Below are positions 8,009 through 16,878 of a stretch of DNA of 43,998 nucleotides, piece after piece (within the stretch, counting starts at the first letter, position 1; every line of letters starts with the position of its first letter). The notes under the pieces were generated by a model, which searched no databases, was not told where the DNA came from, and worked only from the letters and a program-made list of their open reading frames with translations. The translations under genes were made by a program, and so were the position numbers. The stretch spans positions 1 to 43,998 of the forward strand of contig CAJTMS010000012.1 in NCBI GenBank assembly GCA_910577155.1, written 5' to 3'. The DNA comes from an uncultured Mailhella sp. Its GTDB lineage: Bacteria > Desulfobacterota > Desulfovibrionia > Desulfovibrionales > Desulfovibrionaceae.

Positions 8009-9319
8009 ATGAAAAAAATAGTTTCCTTCATTTTTGTATTTTGTTTGCTAGTGACGGTTCCCGCCCACAGTGCAACCATGGTGGATATTTACGGTCCGGG
8101 ACAAAATATTGTTAATTTAAGCATGGCTAAGCAGCTGACTGCACCTATGGTTGAGGCAAAAAAACTGGGTGCGGTTCTTGATGAGAAAATCCGTTATAAT
8201 TTGTCTTTTCTGCCCTTTATGAATCTTGTTCCCGATGTTAATATTTTAGGGGGAACAGTGCTGAATGCTTGGAGCGGGGCAAATCTGGATTTTCGCCGTT
8301 TTCAGATAGGCGGTGCTGATTTATTGATTACCGGTTATTGGCCGCAGGGCGATAACAGCGGCAGTAAGGCAGAGCTTCGTGTTTTTGAAACCTTTTCCGG
8401 TAAATTTATTTTTGGAAATGCCTATAATAATATTACAGAAAAAGAAGTGGAAGCTGTTGCCGATAAATTCTGTGCTGATTTAATGCGGGAACTTACCGGA
8501 AGCGGCGATTTCTTCCTTTCAACCCTGACCTTTGCCAAAGATGAAAATAAAAATAAACGTGATATTTGGATTGTTTCTCCCACAGGAAAACATTTAAGAC
8601 AAATTACCTCTTTGAAAGGTATTGCCATGTCTCCTGCATGGTCACCTGACGGACGCTATATTGTTTTCAGCCACATTGATGACGGTTCCCACGCCCTTGG
8701 GGTTTGGCAAAGCGCCAACGGAAAAGTTCAGCGTATCCGTTTTCCCGGCAATACGGTCATAGGTCCCAGCTTTATGCCTGATAATAAAGTTGCTGTCAGC
8801 CTGTCTTCCGGTTCTCAGCCTGATATCTATCTTCTTGACCATAAATTTAAACGGGAACGTGTTTTGGAAAACAGTGCGTCTATTGATGTTTCCCCTACTT
8901 TTGACCACAGCGGTACAAAAATGGTTTTCACGTCCAACCGTTTAGGCGGACCGCAAATTTTCCTGAAAGATTTTAGCACAGGCACAACAACACGAGTAAG
9001 TAAAACAGGTTCCTATAATACCGAACCGACAATCAGCCCTGACGGAACCGTTGTTGCCTATACAAAGGGTACGCCGGAAGGGCACAGGATTTTTGTGCAT
9101 GACCTTGTCACAGGTATTGAACGGCAGGTCAGCTTTGGTCCCGGGCGTGATGAACAGCCTTCCTTTGCACCGGACAGTTATTTCCTTTCCTTTGTTTCCA
9201 ACAGAACAGGAGTCAAACAGATTTATTTGATTACCCGTCACGGCGGAACGGCAAAGCGCGTGCCTACAGGCAATGGCAATGCCTATTTCCCCCGCTGGGG
9301 AAAAATCCCGCAGCAATAA
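8009..9319 (+). CDS. tolB: Periplasmic Tol-Pal system beta-propeller protein TolB
   Basis: A 436-residue exported protein with a signal peptide (MKKIVSFIFVFCLLVTVPAHS, cleavage near residue 21). The N-terminal TolB domain (about 24-165) includes FQIGGADLLITGYW. A six-bladed PD40 propeller follows, with repeats such as SPAWSPDGRYIVFSHID, SPTFDHSGTKMVFTSNR, EPTISPDGTVVAYTKG and QPSFAPDSYFLSFVSNR. TolB binds Pal and takes part in outer-membrane constriction at division. Length and order are normal. tolQ, tolR, tolA and pal are not in this window, although a CpoB/YbgF-like gene lies at 26787. Confidence 0.93.
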   Translation: MKKIVSFIFVFCLLVTVPAHSATMVDIYGPGQNIVNLSMAKQLTAPMVEAKKLGAVLDEKIRYNLSFLPFMNLVPDVNILGGTVLNAWSGANLDFRRFQIGGADLLITGYWPQGDNSGSKAELRVFETFSGKFIFGNAYNNITEKEVEAVADKFCADLMRELTGSGDFFLSTLTFAKDENKNKRDIWIVSPTGKHLRQITSLKGIAMSPAWSPDGRYIVFSHIDDGSHALGVWQSANGKVQRIRFPGNTVIGPSFMPDNKVAVSLSSGSQPDIYLLDHKFKRERVLENSASIDVSPTFDHSGTKMVFTSNRLGGPQIFLKDFSTGTTTRVSKTGSYNTEPTISPDGTVVAYTKGTPEGHRIFVHDLVTGIERQVSFGPGRDEQPSFAPDSYFLSFVSNRTGVKQIYLITRHGGTAKRVPTGNGNAYFPRWGKIPQQ

Positions 9320-9429
9320 GCTCTGCCGCCGCAGGAATAACAGCGTCAGCTTCCATGAGCAAATGACTTTTTGTTTTTGCAGTGATAAGCCGTTTTTTAC
9401 TTTTTACAAAAATAATTCTGTTTAAAAAT

Positions 9430-11367
9430 ATGCAGGCAAAAGAATACAGATCAGATATTGATGTGCTGAGAGCTATCGCAGTGCTTGCTGTGATTTTTTA
9501 CCATGCCCATGTCCCATATTTTGGCGGCGGCTATGTGGGCGTGAGCATTTTTTTTGTGATATCAGGATATTTGATTACAGGCATTATCAAACGCAAACTG
9601 GAAAACGGCACATTCAGTTTCTTAGAATTTTATGAAAACCGTGTACGCAGGATTTTTCCCGCTCTTTTTATCATGGTTTTTACCTTTGTGCTTTTTGAAT
9701 GGGCTACAGCCATTAATTTGCTGAGCAAGCGGGAACTTTTTAGCTCCGCAAAACGTGTTTTACTCGCTATTCCCAATATTTATTTTTGGCTGAATACCAA
9801 TTATTTTGATCCGGCTGCAGAAACCATGCCGCTTTTGCACACATGGTCATTAGGGGTGGAGGAGCAGTATTATTTTATTTTTCCGCTTTTGTTGTTCGGG
9901 CTTTTTGCATGGGGAAAAAGCAATAAAAATATTGTGAGAATTTTAAGCATACTCTTCCTCGTCAGCTGTATTTTTTCTGTTATTTATGTTTTTTATGACC
10001 AGAAGTTTACGTTTTATATGCTTCCGACACGTGCATGGGAGCTTTTAATCGGTGCAATTCTCGCGTATACAGGGTGGACGCCAAAGGAGCAAAAACAAAA
10101 AGTCCTTTGCTTTTATTGTGGTTTATTCCTGATGCTTTGGGCAATGGTTTCGTATTCGGATGAAATTTATCCGGGATTTTATGCATTGTTTCCCTGTGTG
10201 GGGGCATTTTTTTATATAGCCGGGGCAACAGGGCTGCAGTCGCCATTTACCGATTATATTGTTAAAAATAAAATATTGGTTTTTATCGGGGTTATTTCGT
10301 ATTCCCTGTATTTATGGCATTGGCCGATTTTAGTGTATTATCAAAATTGGCTTGTGCGCAGAGAGATTGATTTAACAAGCGGCTGTTTGCTTTTGCTTCT
10401 TATTTTTATCCTTGCGTTTTTGTCTTGGAAATTCATTGAAACCCCTGTACGGCAAAAAAGTTTGTTTAAAAAGCATACTGTACTGTGGGGCACCGTAGCA
10501 TGTTCTTTTGGGATATTTTTGCTTTTTATCAATAATTTCAAATTCGTTGCTTTTTATGATGAAAAATATACATGCACCCGTGCAAGCACTCTTGAAAGTA
10601 CCGTACAGCAGCCAAAGCACGGTATTCTGCTTCTTGGGGACAGCCATGCGGGGCATTTGCACTCAGTCATGAGGCTTTTATCCAACGAGTATCAGGTTGC
10701 ATGTATGCAGTACGGTTTGCCTCTTTATCAAACCTACAACGACTCTGAAAGCCAAAAAGAGATACAGGAAAAAAAGGCTGTTTATCAGAACTTTGTGCCG
10801 TTTTTGCAGAAAAATACGTATGACACCGCAATCATAGCTTATCGTTATGATTATAGGGTGCGGGGGGTCGATATCGTAAAAAAAGCGTCGGTTCTCTATC
10901 CTTTAAAGTCTTTGGAAAGCAAAGAGCAAGATCCCTATCTTGTTTTGTATAAAGCGTTAAAAGACACAGTACGGCTTTTAAAAGAAAACGGAGTAAAAGA
11001 AATTTATTTTATTGACTCTCTTCCGCAGGCTTCAGCCAATGTGCCTCAATCTTCCAATACACTGGCGAGATTATTTGGGTACAGCACAGAAAAAGTAAAC
11101 AAATATTTGGGAGAATCCTTTGCCCGTTATGAAGAACGCGTGGCTCCGACCAAGGCTGTTCTGCAGCAGCTGGCACAGGAAGATACGCATGTGCATGTTT
11201 TGGAGCCTGCGCCTTTTTTTGCAGGCAGTTCACACGAAGGTTATGACGTTGTAGATGAAGAGCATGCCTTTTATTATGATGATGACCATATCAGTGTCGA
11301 AGGGGCATTGAAATTAAAGCCGCTCTTGGAACCTGTTTTCCGTGAATTGCAGGAACCTGCCGAATAA
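9430..11367 (+). CDS. OafA/YrhL-type membrane acyltransferase with C-terminal SGNH domain
   Basis: A 645-residue protein that should transfer acyl (often acetyl) groups to surface sugars. The N-terminal acyltransferase-3 domain has about ten membrane helices and starts with the typical YRSDIDVLRAIAV. It includes VGVSIFFVISGYLITGII, the basic ENRVRRIFPA and HTWSLGVEEQYYFIFPLLL. The C-terminal periplasmic SGNH domain has GILLLGDSHAGH (Ser nucleophile) and DDDHISVEGA (Asp/His). The open frame extends upstream to a GTG at 9382. I prefer the ATG at 9430 because family members begin a few residues before YR.DIDGLRA. Neither start has a good ribosome-binding site. Likely substrate is LPS O-antigen, but no glycan genes adjoin it. 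Confidence 0.9.
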   Translation: MQAKEYRSDIDVLRAIAVLAVIFYHAHVPYFGGGYVGVSIFFVISGYLITGIIKRKLENGTFSFLEFYENRVRRIFPALFIMVFTFVLFEWATAINLLSKRELFSSAKRVLLAIPNIYFWLNTNYFDPAAETMPLLHTWSLGVEEQYYFIFPLLLFGLFAWGKSNKNIVRILSILFLVSCIFSVIYVFYDQKFTFYMLPTRAWELLIGAILAYTGWTPKEQKQKVLCFYCGLFLMLWAMVSYSDEIYPGFYALFPCVGAFFYIAGATGLQSPFTDYIVKNKILVFIGVISYSLYLWHWPILVYYQNWLVRREIDLTSGCLLLLLIFILAFLSWKFIETPVRQKSLFKKHTVLWGTVACSFGIFLLFINNFKFVAFYDEKYTCTRASTLESTVQQPKHGILLLGDSHAGHLHSVMRLLSNEYQVACMQYGLPLYQTYNDSESQKEIQEKKAVYQNFVPFLQKNTYDTAIIAYRYDYRVRGVDIVKKASVLYPLKSLESKEQDPYLVLYKALKDTVRLLKENGVKEIYFIDSLPQASANVPQSSNTLARLFGYSTEKVNKYLGESFARYEERVAPTKAVLQQLAQEDTHVHVLEPAPFFAGSSHEGYDVVDEEHAFYYDDDHISVEGALKLKPLLEPVFRELQEPAE

Positions 11368-11430
11368 AAAAATTCTGTGCACGGACATGGTTTCGGACTA
11401 AATACGTGCAGGTTTATGCTGTTGATTTCG

Positions 11431-11459
11431 CCCCTTTTGTTTTAAGCAAAAGGGGGTTG
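11431..11459 (+). terminator. Hairpin after the acyltransferase gene
   Basis: CCCCTTTTG (11431-11439) and CAAAAGGGG (11447-11455) form a perfect 9-bp stem with a 7-base loop, followed by GTTGTTCTTG. It is 63 bases past the acyltransferase stop and about 40 before the macrodomain gene start. It is probably a weak terminator separating the two genes. Confidence 0.5.
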
Positions 11460-11495
11460 TTCTTGACTAACAGTTCACCGGATAAAGGAAAAGTT

Positions 11496-12326
11496 ATGTA
11501 TCAAAAAGAAGCTGCGGTACAGGAAGAAAAGCCCGAAAAAGAATTAACACAGGAAGAGCGGTTAACGTATCTGATAAAAATTTTACAGGCTGAAAATTCT
11601 TCCCCGCGTTTTCCTCCTGCCAAAAGCTATGCAGAAAAAAAAGAACTTTTCCGGGCATTAATGAATGTTTGGCAGGGAAAAAGTTTGCCTGCTGCATATT
11701 TTAGCATACAAGATGCATATCTGCAGGAAGAATTAAAAGGAAAAACAGTGCAAAAAGCTGAGGACTTGGAACAAATACAAAAAAATATTTCCGTGTGGCA
11801 GGGAGATATTGCACTGCTTGCTGCGGATGCCATTGTCAATGCTGCCAATAAAAGTTTGCTGGGCTGCCTTGTTCCGTTACATCAATGCATTGACAATGCC
11901 ATTCATTCCTTTGCAGGTTTGCAGCTGAGAATACGATGCCGTGAGCTTATCTGTGCACAGGGGCATGAAGAAGAAACAGGACAGGCAAAGATGACGCCTG
12001 CCTATAATTTGCCCTGTCAATATGTCATTCATACGGTAGGTCCCATTGTTGGAGAAAAATTGACAAAACGTGACGAGGATTTACTGCGTTCCTGTTATGT
12101 TTCCTGCATGCAGCGGGCTGCAGAGAAAAATTTAAAAAGTATTGCCTTTTGCTGTATTTCAACAGGCGTTTTTCATTTTCCCAACCGGCGTGCGGCAGAA
12201 ATCGCCGTGGAAACAGTCAAATCCTGCCGGCAGAAATTCGCACCTGATATGCATGTTGTGTTTAATGTTTTTAAAGATAGAGATTTAGCCATTTATACCA
12301 AGCTGCTGCAGGAAGATTATCCATAA
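11496..12326 (+). CDS. Zinc-type macrodomain protein-ADP-ribose hydrolase
   Basis: A 276-residue protein with an N-terminal helical extension (about residues 1-95) and a macrodomain. Motifs are VWQGDIALLAADAIVNAAN (about 100-118), the zinc-motif segment LLGCLVPLHQCIDNAIH (121-137, Cys124, His129, Cys131), GQAKMTPAYNLPCQYVIHTV and the phosphate loop CISTGVFHFPNRRAAEIA. The Cys-His-Cys motif and extra N-terminal region match the MacroD-type enzymes of Firmicutes and other bacteria that remove ADP-ribose from proteins. In some hosts these are paired with SirTM and lipoylated GcvH-L; no such partner is visible here. The start at 11496 has AAAGGA at the right distance; the upstream extension of the frame (to 11406) crosses a hairpin and is rejected. 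Confidence 0.88.
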   Translation: MYQKEAAVQEEKPEKELTQEERLTYLIKILQAENSSPRFPPAKSYAEKKELFRALMNVWQGKSLPAAYFSIQDAYLQEELKGKTVQKAEDLEQIQKNISVWQGDIALLAADAIVNAANKSLLGCLVPLHQCIDNAIHSFAGLQLRIRCRELICAQGHEEETGQAKMTPAYNLPCQYVIHTVGPIVGEKLTKRDEDLLRSCYVSCMQRAAEKNLKSIAFCCISTGVFHFPNRRAAEIAVETVKSCRQKFAPDMHVVFNVFKDRDLAIYTKLLQEDYP

Positions 12327-12564
12327 TTTCCGTAATGATATATGTTTATAACCGGATTGATTTGTTGCTGCTTTCCGCAATATCGCTGCCGCCGATATCC
12401 GTATCCCGCTGTTTGGCAAATCCGCACGAACAGCTCTTCCGCTTTCCCAAATCCCTTCTCTGAAAAACCGTTACGGACGTTGCCTATAACTGCTTTGTGC
12501 TATATTGTGCGGGACAGTTCCTGCATACGGCAATATGCTGAATAATAAATGAAATTCTCCCGTG

Positions 12565-14496
12565 TTAATTCTTTTCGTGCACCGTATCGGCAAATTCTGA
12601 AAATTGCTTTGCCAGACTTTTTGCATCAAGCCCATAGACTTTACGCAGCTGTTCCACCGGTCCGTGTTCGGCAAAATCATCAGCGGGTATGCCAAGCCGC
12701 AAAAGTTTGCAGGAGGAAAGAAGCTCTGTATCAGCAAGAAATTCCAGACAAGCAGAGGAAAATCCCCCTGCCCGGCAGTTTTCTTCCACAAAAATAAGTC
12801 CCTTATAGGTTTGAGCCAATTCGGTTAATTGATTGCGCGGAACAGGGCTTATCCAGCGGGCATCAAAAAGGCTGATATTGTCATGTGTTGTCAGGCTTTT
12901 GATGGCGTCTTTGCAGGTATGCACCCTGTGTCCCACTGCCACAACGCAGACATCTTTTTGTTTGGCTTCTAAAAGCATCTCTCCTTCGCCCACTTCCAGC
13001 AGTTTATATGCTGTGTGTTCATCAATTTTAGCATGGGTAGGCATGGCGGGATAGCGGATAGCCACCGGTGAGCCAAGGTGCAGAGCAGTATATAGACAGT
13101 CAGGCAAATCGCTTTCATCACGGGGAGCAAGGACTTTCATGTGCGGAATGGAGCGCAGATAGGTTAGATCAAAAACTCCGTGGTGGCTTGCGCCGTCTTC
13201 CCCTACAAGTCCCGATCTGTCCAGACAAAAGACAACCGGGAGATTTTGCAGGCAAACGTCATGAATAAGCTGGTCATAGGCACGCTGCAAAAATGTAGAG
13301 TAAATGCAGACAACGGGTTTGAGCCCGCGGGTTGCCATGCCTGCTGCAAAAGTAACCGCGTGTTCTTCGCAAATGCCCACGTCAATAAAACGATCCGGAA
13401 AGCGGGAGCGAAATTCTCCAAGTCCCGTACCGTCGGGCATGGCAGCACAAACAGCCACAATTTTTTTATCTTCACCGGCAAGCCGGCACAGGCTGGCGCC
13501 AAAAATTTTTGTGAAGCCGGGTCCTTGTTCCGCATTGACAGTTGGGGTTGGAACAAGTCCCGTTTCAGGTTCAAAGCCCGGAACGCGGTGGAAACGGGAG
13601 GGGTTGTTTTCCGCAGGCGGATAGCCAAAGCCTTTCTTGGTATGGATATGAAGCAAAATTGGCTTTTCCGCTTCTTTGGCTATTTCCAAGTGGCGGATAA
13701 GCTCTTCCAGATTATTCCCGTCGATGGGACCTATGTAGTTAAAGCCAAGTGCTTCAAAAATCATGCCTTGGGTAAAAAATGTTTTAAAACTTTTTTCCCC
13801 TTTGTCGGCAATATTATACAGGGTTTCGCCGATTTTCGGAATACGTTTTAAAAAGTCTCCCGTTGTTTCCTTGAAACTTAAAAAATTCTTATGGGCAAGA
13901 TTACGGCTTAGAAATTGGGAGAGCGCGCCTACATTGTGGGAAATGGACATGCCGTTGTCGTTGAGCACAACAATCATGCGTTTTTTTAATCCCCCTGCCT
14001 GATTGAGCGCTTCAAACGCCATGCCGCCGGTCAGGGCTCCGTCACCGATAACAGAAATAACATTTTCATGGGTTCCGTTTAAATCCCTTGCCATAGCCAT
14101 GCCAAGCCCGGCGGAAATGCTGACGGAGGCATGCCCTCCTCCAAAATGGTCGAATTCCGGGCTTTCACTTCTTTTTGGAAAGCCTGCAATACCGTGGAGC
14201 TGGCGCAGGGTATGGAAATTTTTTGCCCGTTTTGTGAGCAGTTTCCATGGATAACTCTGGTGTCCCACATCCCAGATAATACGGTCAGAGGCAGCGTCAA
14301 AAACCGTCAAAAGCGCAAGGGTGAGCTCCACCACACCAAGGGAAGGAGCCAAGTGTCCGCCATTTTTTGCCACAACCTGAATAATGGTTTGGCGCACATC
14401 AAACGCTAACTGCTTCTTTTCATCAAGGGTTAAATTTTTTATGCTATAGGGCAAATTTTCGTCTTGGAGGGACTTTGGAAGAGTAAAATCAGTCAT
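12565..14496 (-). CDS. dxs: 1-deoxy-D-xylulose-5-phosphate synthase
   Basis: A 643-residue thiamine-diphosphate enzyme condensing pyruvate and glyceraldehyde-3-phosphate, the first step of the MEP isoprenoid pathway. Motifs are GGHLAPSLGVVELT near residue 45, WDVGHQSYPWKLL, the ThDP-binding GDGALTGGMAFEALN (about 150-164), the transketolase pyrimidine domain with CEEHAVTFAAGMA, and DRSGLVGEDGASHHGVFDL. Length is typical. Its ATG overlaps the ispA stop by one base (TAATG). It is the last gene of the M23-xseB-ispA-dxs operon. Confidence 0.97.
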   Translation of the reverse strand: MTDFTLPKSLQDENLPYSIKNLTLDEKKQLAFDVRQTIIQVVAKNGGHLAPSLGVVELTLALLTVFDAASDRIIWDVGHQSYPWKLLTKRAKNFHTLRQLHGIAGFPKRSESPEFDHFGGGHASVSISAGLGMAMARDLNGTHENVISVIGDGALTGGMAFEALNQAGGLKKRMIVVLNDNGMSISHNVGALSQFLSRNLAHKNFLSFKETTGDFLKRIPKIGETLYNIADKGEKSFKTFFTQGMIFEALGFNYIGPIDGNNLEELIRHLEIAKEAEKPILLHIHTKKGFGYPPAENNPSRFHRVPGFEPETGLVPTPTVNAEQGPGFTKIFGASLCRLAGEDKKIVAVCAAMPDGTGLGEFRSRFPDRFIDVGICEEHAVTFAAGMATRGLKPVVCIYSTFLQRAYDQLIHDVCLQNLPVVFCLDRSGLVGEDGASHHGVFDLTYLRSIPHMKVLAPRDESDLPDCLYTALHLGSPVAIRYPAMPTHAKIDEHTAYKLLEVGEGEMLLEAKQKDVCVVAVGHRVHTCKDAIKSLTTHDNISLFDARWISPVPRNQLTELAQTYKGLIFVEENCRAGGFSSACLEFLADTELLSSCKLLRLGIPADDFAEHGPVEQLRKVYGLDAKSLAKQFSEFADTVHEKN

Positions 14497-15527
14497 TAGT
14501 AAACTCTAAATGCCATATCACTGGCTGTTTTTTGTAAAAAGTATTGTTCGTTTTTATCTGCCATGGGCTCAGCTCGGGCAAGGTCATGCAAAGCATTAAC
14601 AGCTTCATTGCAGTATTCAAGGGCTTTTTTCTTGCTCTCTTCTATGCCCATAAGGGACGGCCATGTGGATTTTTGGTTTGCCTCGTCGCTTCCTGTATTT
14701 TTTCCAAGGAGTGCGGAATCACCAATAATATCAAGGACATCATCAATGATTTGAAAGGCTATGCCAATATTTGTTCCGTATTTTTGTATTTGTTCCTTAG
14801 CCGTGTTTGCCGCTCCCATGAGGCTTGCCCCGGAAAGGCAGGCACATTGCAGGAGTGCTCCGGTTTTTTTTGCATTCAAAACGCAAAGTTCATCAAGATT
14901 GAGTTTGCGCTGTTCTGCTTCCATATCAAGCATTTGCCCGCCGACCATGCCTTGTGAACCCACAGCTTTTGCAATAAGCTGCAAACTTTCCAAAATATTT
15001 CGGGCAGGCAGATGACAATTTGTCATAAAATAAAACGCGTCCGTCAAAAGCCCGTCCCCGGCCAAAATAGCGGTTGCCTCGTCAAATGCTTTATGGCAGG
15101 TGGGCTTGCCGCGTCTTAAGTCATCATTATCCATGGCAGGCAAATCATCGTGGATAAGGGAATAGGTATGTATCATTTCAAGGGCAATGGCAAAGGGCAA
15201 AGCCTGTACCCATGTATTTTTGCTGTCATTGATTCCGGCACAAAGTTTTGCCATGGAAAGGCAGAAAATGGGGCGTAAGCGTTTGCCCCCTGCAAGAAGA
15301 CTGTAGCGCATGGCATCGGAAAGCCGGGGAGGAATTTCTGAATCAAGAAGTATCGTTTCAAGGGTGCTTTCAACAGCGTGTATGCGCTGTTTCATGAGCT
15401 TTTTGTGCAGTGTATCGAGTTCTTCTTGTTTATTCTGTTGATTGTGCAGATAAACCTGTTCAAAAAGTGCAGCGTATTCCTGAGGGATATGAAAACTGTC
15501 AAGAAAAAGATTATGGAGTTTTTGCAT
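14496..15527 (-). CDS. ispA: Polyprenyl (farnesyl/geranylgeranyl) diphosphate synthase
   Basis: A 343-residue class I prenyltransferase. The first Asp-rich motif is IHDDLPAMDNDDLRRG and the second is IIDDVLDIIGD, with GGKRLRPIF binding the diphosphate. It extends DMAPP with IPP, mostly to FPP in this family; chain length cannot be set reliably by eye. It is about 45 residues longer at the N-terminus than usual IspA. A start at the internal Met45 (MKQRIHAVESTLE) would give the normal length, but the first ATG has an AGAAGA ribosome-binding site 11 bases after xseB. It lies between xseB and dxs, the classic arrangement. Confidence 0.93.
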   Translation of the reverse strand: MQKLHNLFLDSFHIPQEYAALFEQVYLHNQQNKQEELDTLHKKLMKQRIHAVESTLETILLDSEIPPRLSDAMRYSLLAGGKRLRPIFCLSMAKLCAGINDSKNTWVQALPFAIALEMIHTYSLIHDDLPAMDNDDLRRGKPTCHKAFDEATAILAGDGLLTDAFYFMTNCHLPARNILESLQLIAKAVGSQGMVGGQMLDMEAEQRKLNLDELCVLNAKKTGALLQCACLSGASLMGAANTAKEQIQKYGTNIGIAFQIIDDVLDIIGDSALLGKNTGSDEANQKSTWPSLMGIEESKKKALEYCNEAVNALHDLARAEPMADKNEQYFLQKTASDMAFRVY

Positions 15528-15538
15528 ATTCTTCTCGT

Positions 15539-15799
15539 TTAGAAAGGCGTACTTTCTTCGTTTGCTTCTGTTAAAAAAGAGTGATCTACATCGGATTCAA
15601 AATCTTCAAGATTGCCATTTTGCAAAATTTTCACTTCGTGCTTGGCTTTTTCCAGCTCTTCTTTGCATTTTGTTGTCAGGTCCAGCCCTTCTTTATAGAG
15701 TTTTACACTGTCGGCAAGGGAGATTGTGCCCTGTTCCAAAAGGCTTACAATTTCCTGCAGTCTGTCCATTTTATGTTCGAAAGAAATTTCTTTGCTCAT
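15539..15799 (-). CDS. xseB: Exodeoxyribonuclease VII small subunit
   Basis: An 86-residue helical protein with the XseB pattern: FEHKMDRLQEIVSLLEQGT (about residues 7-25), then LADSVKLYKEGLDLTTKCKEEL. It binds the large subunit XseA, which is not in this window, in the single-strand-specific nuclease. Position directly upstream of ispA and dxs is the common arrangement. It starts 8 bases after the M23 gene. Confidence 0.92.
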   Translation of the reverse strand: MSKEISFEHKMDRLQEIVSLLEQGTISLADSVKLYKEGLDLTTKCKEELEKAKHEVKILQNGNLEDFESDVDHSFLTEANEESTPF

Positions 15800-15807
15800 G
15801 TTTTTCT

Positions 15808-16788
15808 CTATTTTTGTTTTTTATTGGTATTGGTTGCTTTTTGGGCTTTTTTTGTCTTTGTTTTGGTATTGTTTTGTCCTTTTGGTTCAGGACGGGGTTC
15901 TTCCTTGGTTGGACCGCCGATAATTTCCAGAGGATTAGTCCGGAAAAATGGGACAGCGTCTACAGCAACTCCTTGGATATACAGACTTAAATGCAAATGG
16001 GGACCTGTAACTCTGCCTGTAGCGCCCACTTCTCCGATTTTTTGTCCCTGTTTGACAATATCTCCTTGTTTTACAGCAAACTTGGACATATGCCCGTACA
16101 TGGAAATAACCCCTTGCCCGTGGTCAATCCAAACAGCGTTTCCCGAATAATAATGCTCTTTTGCCAGAAGCACAACGCCGTCAGCCATGGCGAGAATGGA
16201 AGTGCCGATTGCCCCGCGCATGTCCGTGCCCAAATGGGGGGAACGGGGTTTTTCATTGAAAACACGGCGGGCAGCAAAGGAACCGCTGATTGTACCTTTG
16301 ACAGGGCGGGTAAAAGGCATCTGCCATGTGGGATTGGGGCTTATGGTCGCAAGGATTTTTTTGGTTGCGGCGCGTTCTTTTTGCAGGCGATCCTGCAATT
16401 CTTTCGGGGGTTCCGCATATTTTGGGGCAACAGTCAGCTTATGAGTTACCCAGCTGACGGGAAGAGGGGTAATTTCTTTGGTGATTTTTTTATTGTTGCA
16501 GATAATAGTGACAAATTCTTTGTTTTTTGCGTCAATGGGCATGCCAAGCAGGACATGGGCAGTGTAGCTGTTCTTTTTTTCTGCCGCGGTGAACGGTACT
16601 TCTTTTTGCCGCCAGAGCACGGTACCGGAAAAAGGAGCCGTATCCTCAATTGTGACTAAAAAGCCCCGTCCCTGACTGACTTTTTCAGGAACGGCGAAAG
16701 TCAGGGCATATGCAGGGGAAATGCAAAAAAAAGCAAGGAATACCACACTGATACATGCAGTTTTTACTGTATAAAAAAATGGTTTCAT
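15808..16788 (-). CDS. Exported M23-family (LytM) peptidase
   Basis: A 326-residue protein with a signal peptide (cleavage near AYA, residue 28). A beta-rich middle region (about 30-150) precedes the LytM domain. Zinc ligands are seen in SPHLGTDMRG (His and Asp), YGHMSKF and PHLHLSLYIQG (HLH). All catalytic residues are present, so it should cleave peptidoglycan cross-links in the periplasm rather than be an EnvC-type dead enzyme. The C-terminal 35 residues are Lys/Thr/Gln-rich and disordered, possibly for cell-wall contact. The start has an AAGGA ribosome-binding site. First visible gene of the operon leading to xseB-ispA-dxs. Confidence 0.92.
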   Translation of the reverse strand: MKPFFYTVKTACISVVFLAFFCISPAYALTFAVPEKVSQGRGFLVTIEDTAPFSGTVLWRQKEVPFTAAEKKNSYTAHVLLGMPIDAKNKEFVTIICNNKKITKEITPLPVSWVTHKLTVAPKYAEPPKELQDRLQKERAATKKILATISPNPTWQMPFTRPVKGTISGSFAARRVFNEKPRSPHLGTDMRGAIGTSILAMADGVVLLAKEHYYSGNAVWIDHGQGVISMYGHMSKFAVKQGDIVKQGQKIGEVGATGRVTGPHLHLSLYIQGVAVDAVPFFRTNPLEIIGGPTKEEPRPEPKGQNNTKTKTKKAQKATNTNKKQK

Positions 16789-16878
16789 TGATAATCCTTA
16801 TTGATAAGTGGAGTAATAGTATATGATTTTTTTGTTTTTTGCAATGAAAAGCGTATAAAAATATTCTGCTGCAAGGCG

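Noticed and set aside
12327..12564. Gap between the macrodomain gene and dxs, with a 67-codon plus-strand frame
   Set aside because: No ribosome-binding site, no domain, and the frame is Cys/Pro/Ser-rich without coding character. No clear dxs terminator was found either.
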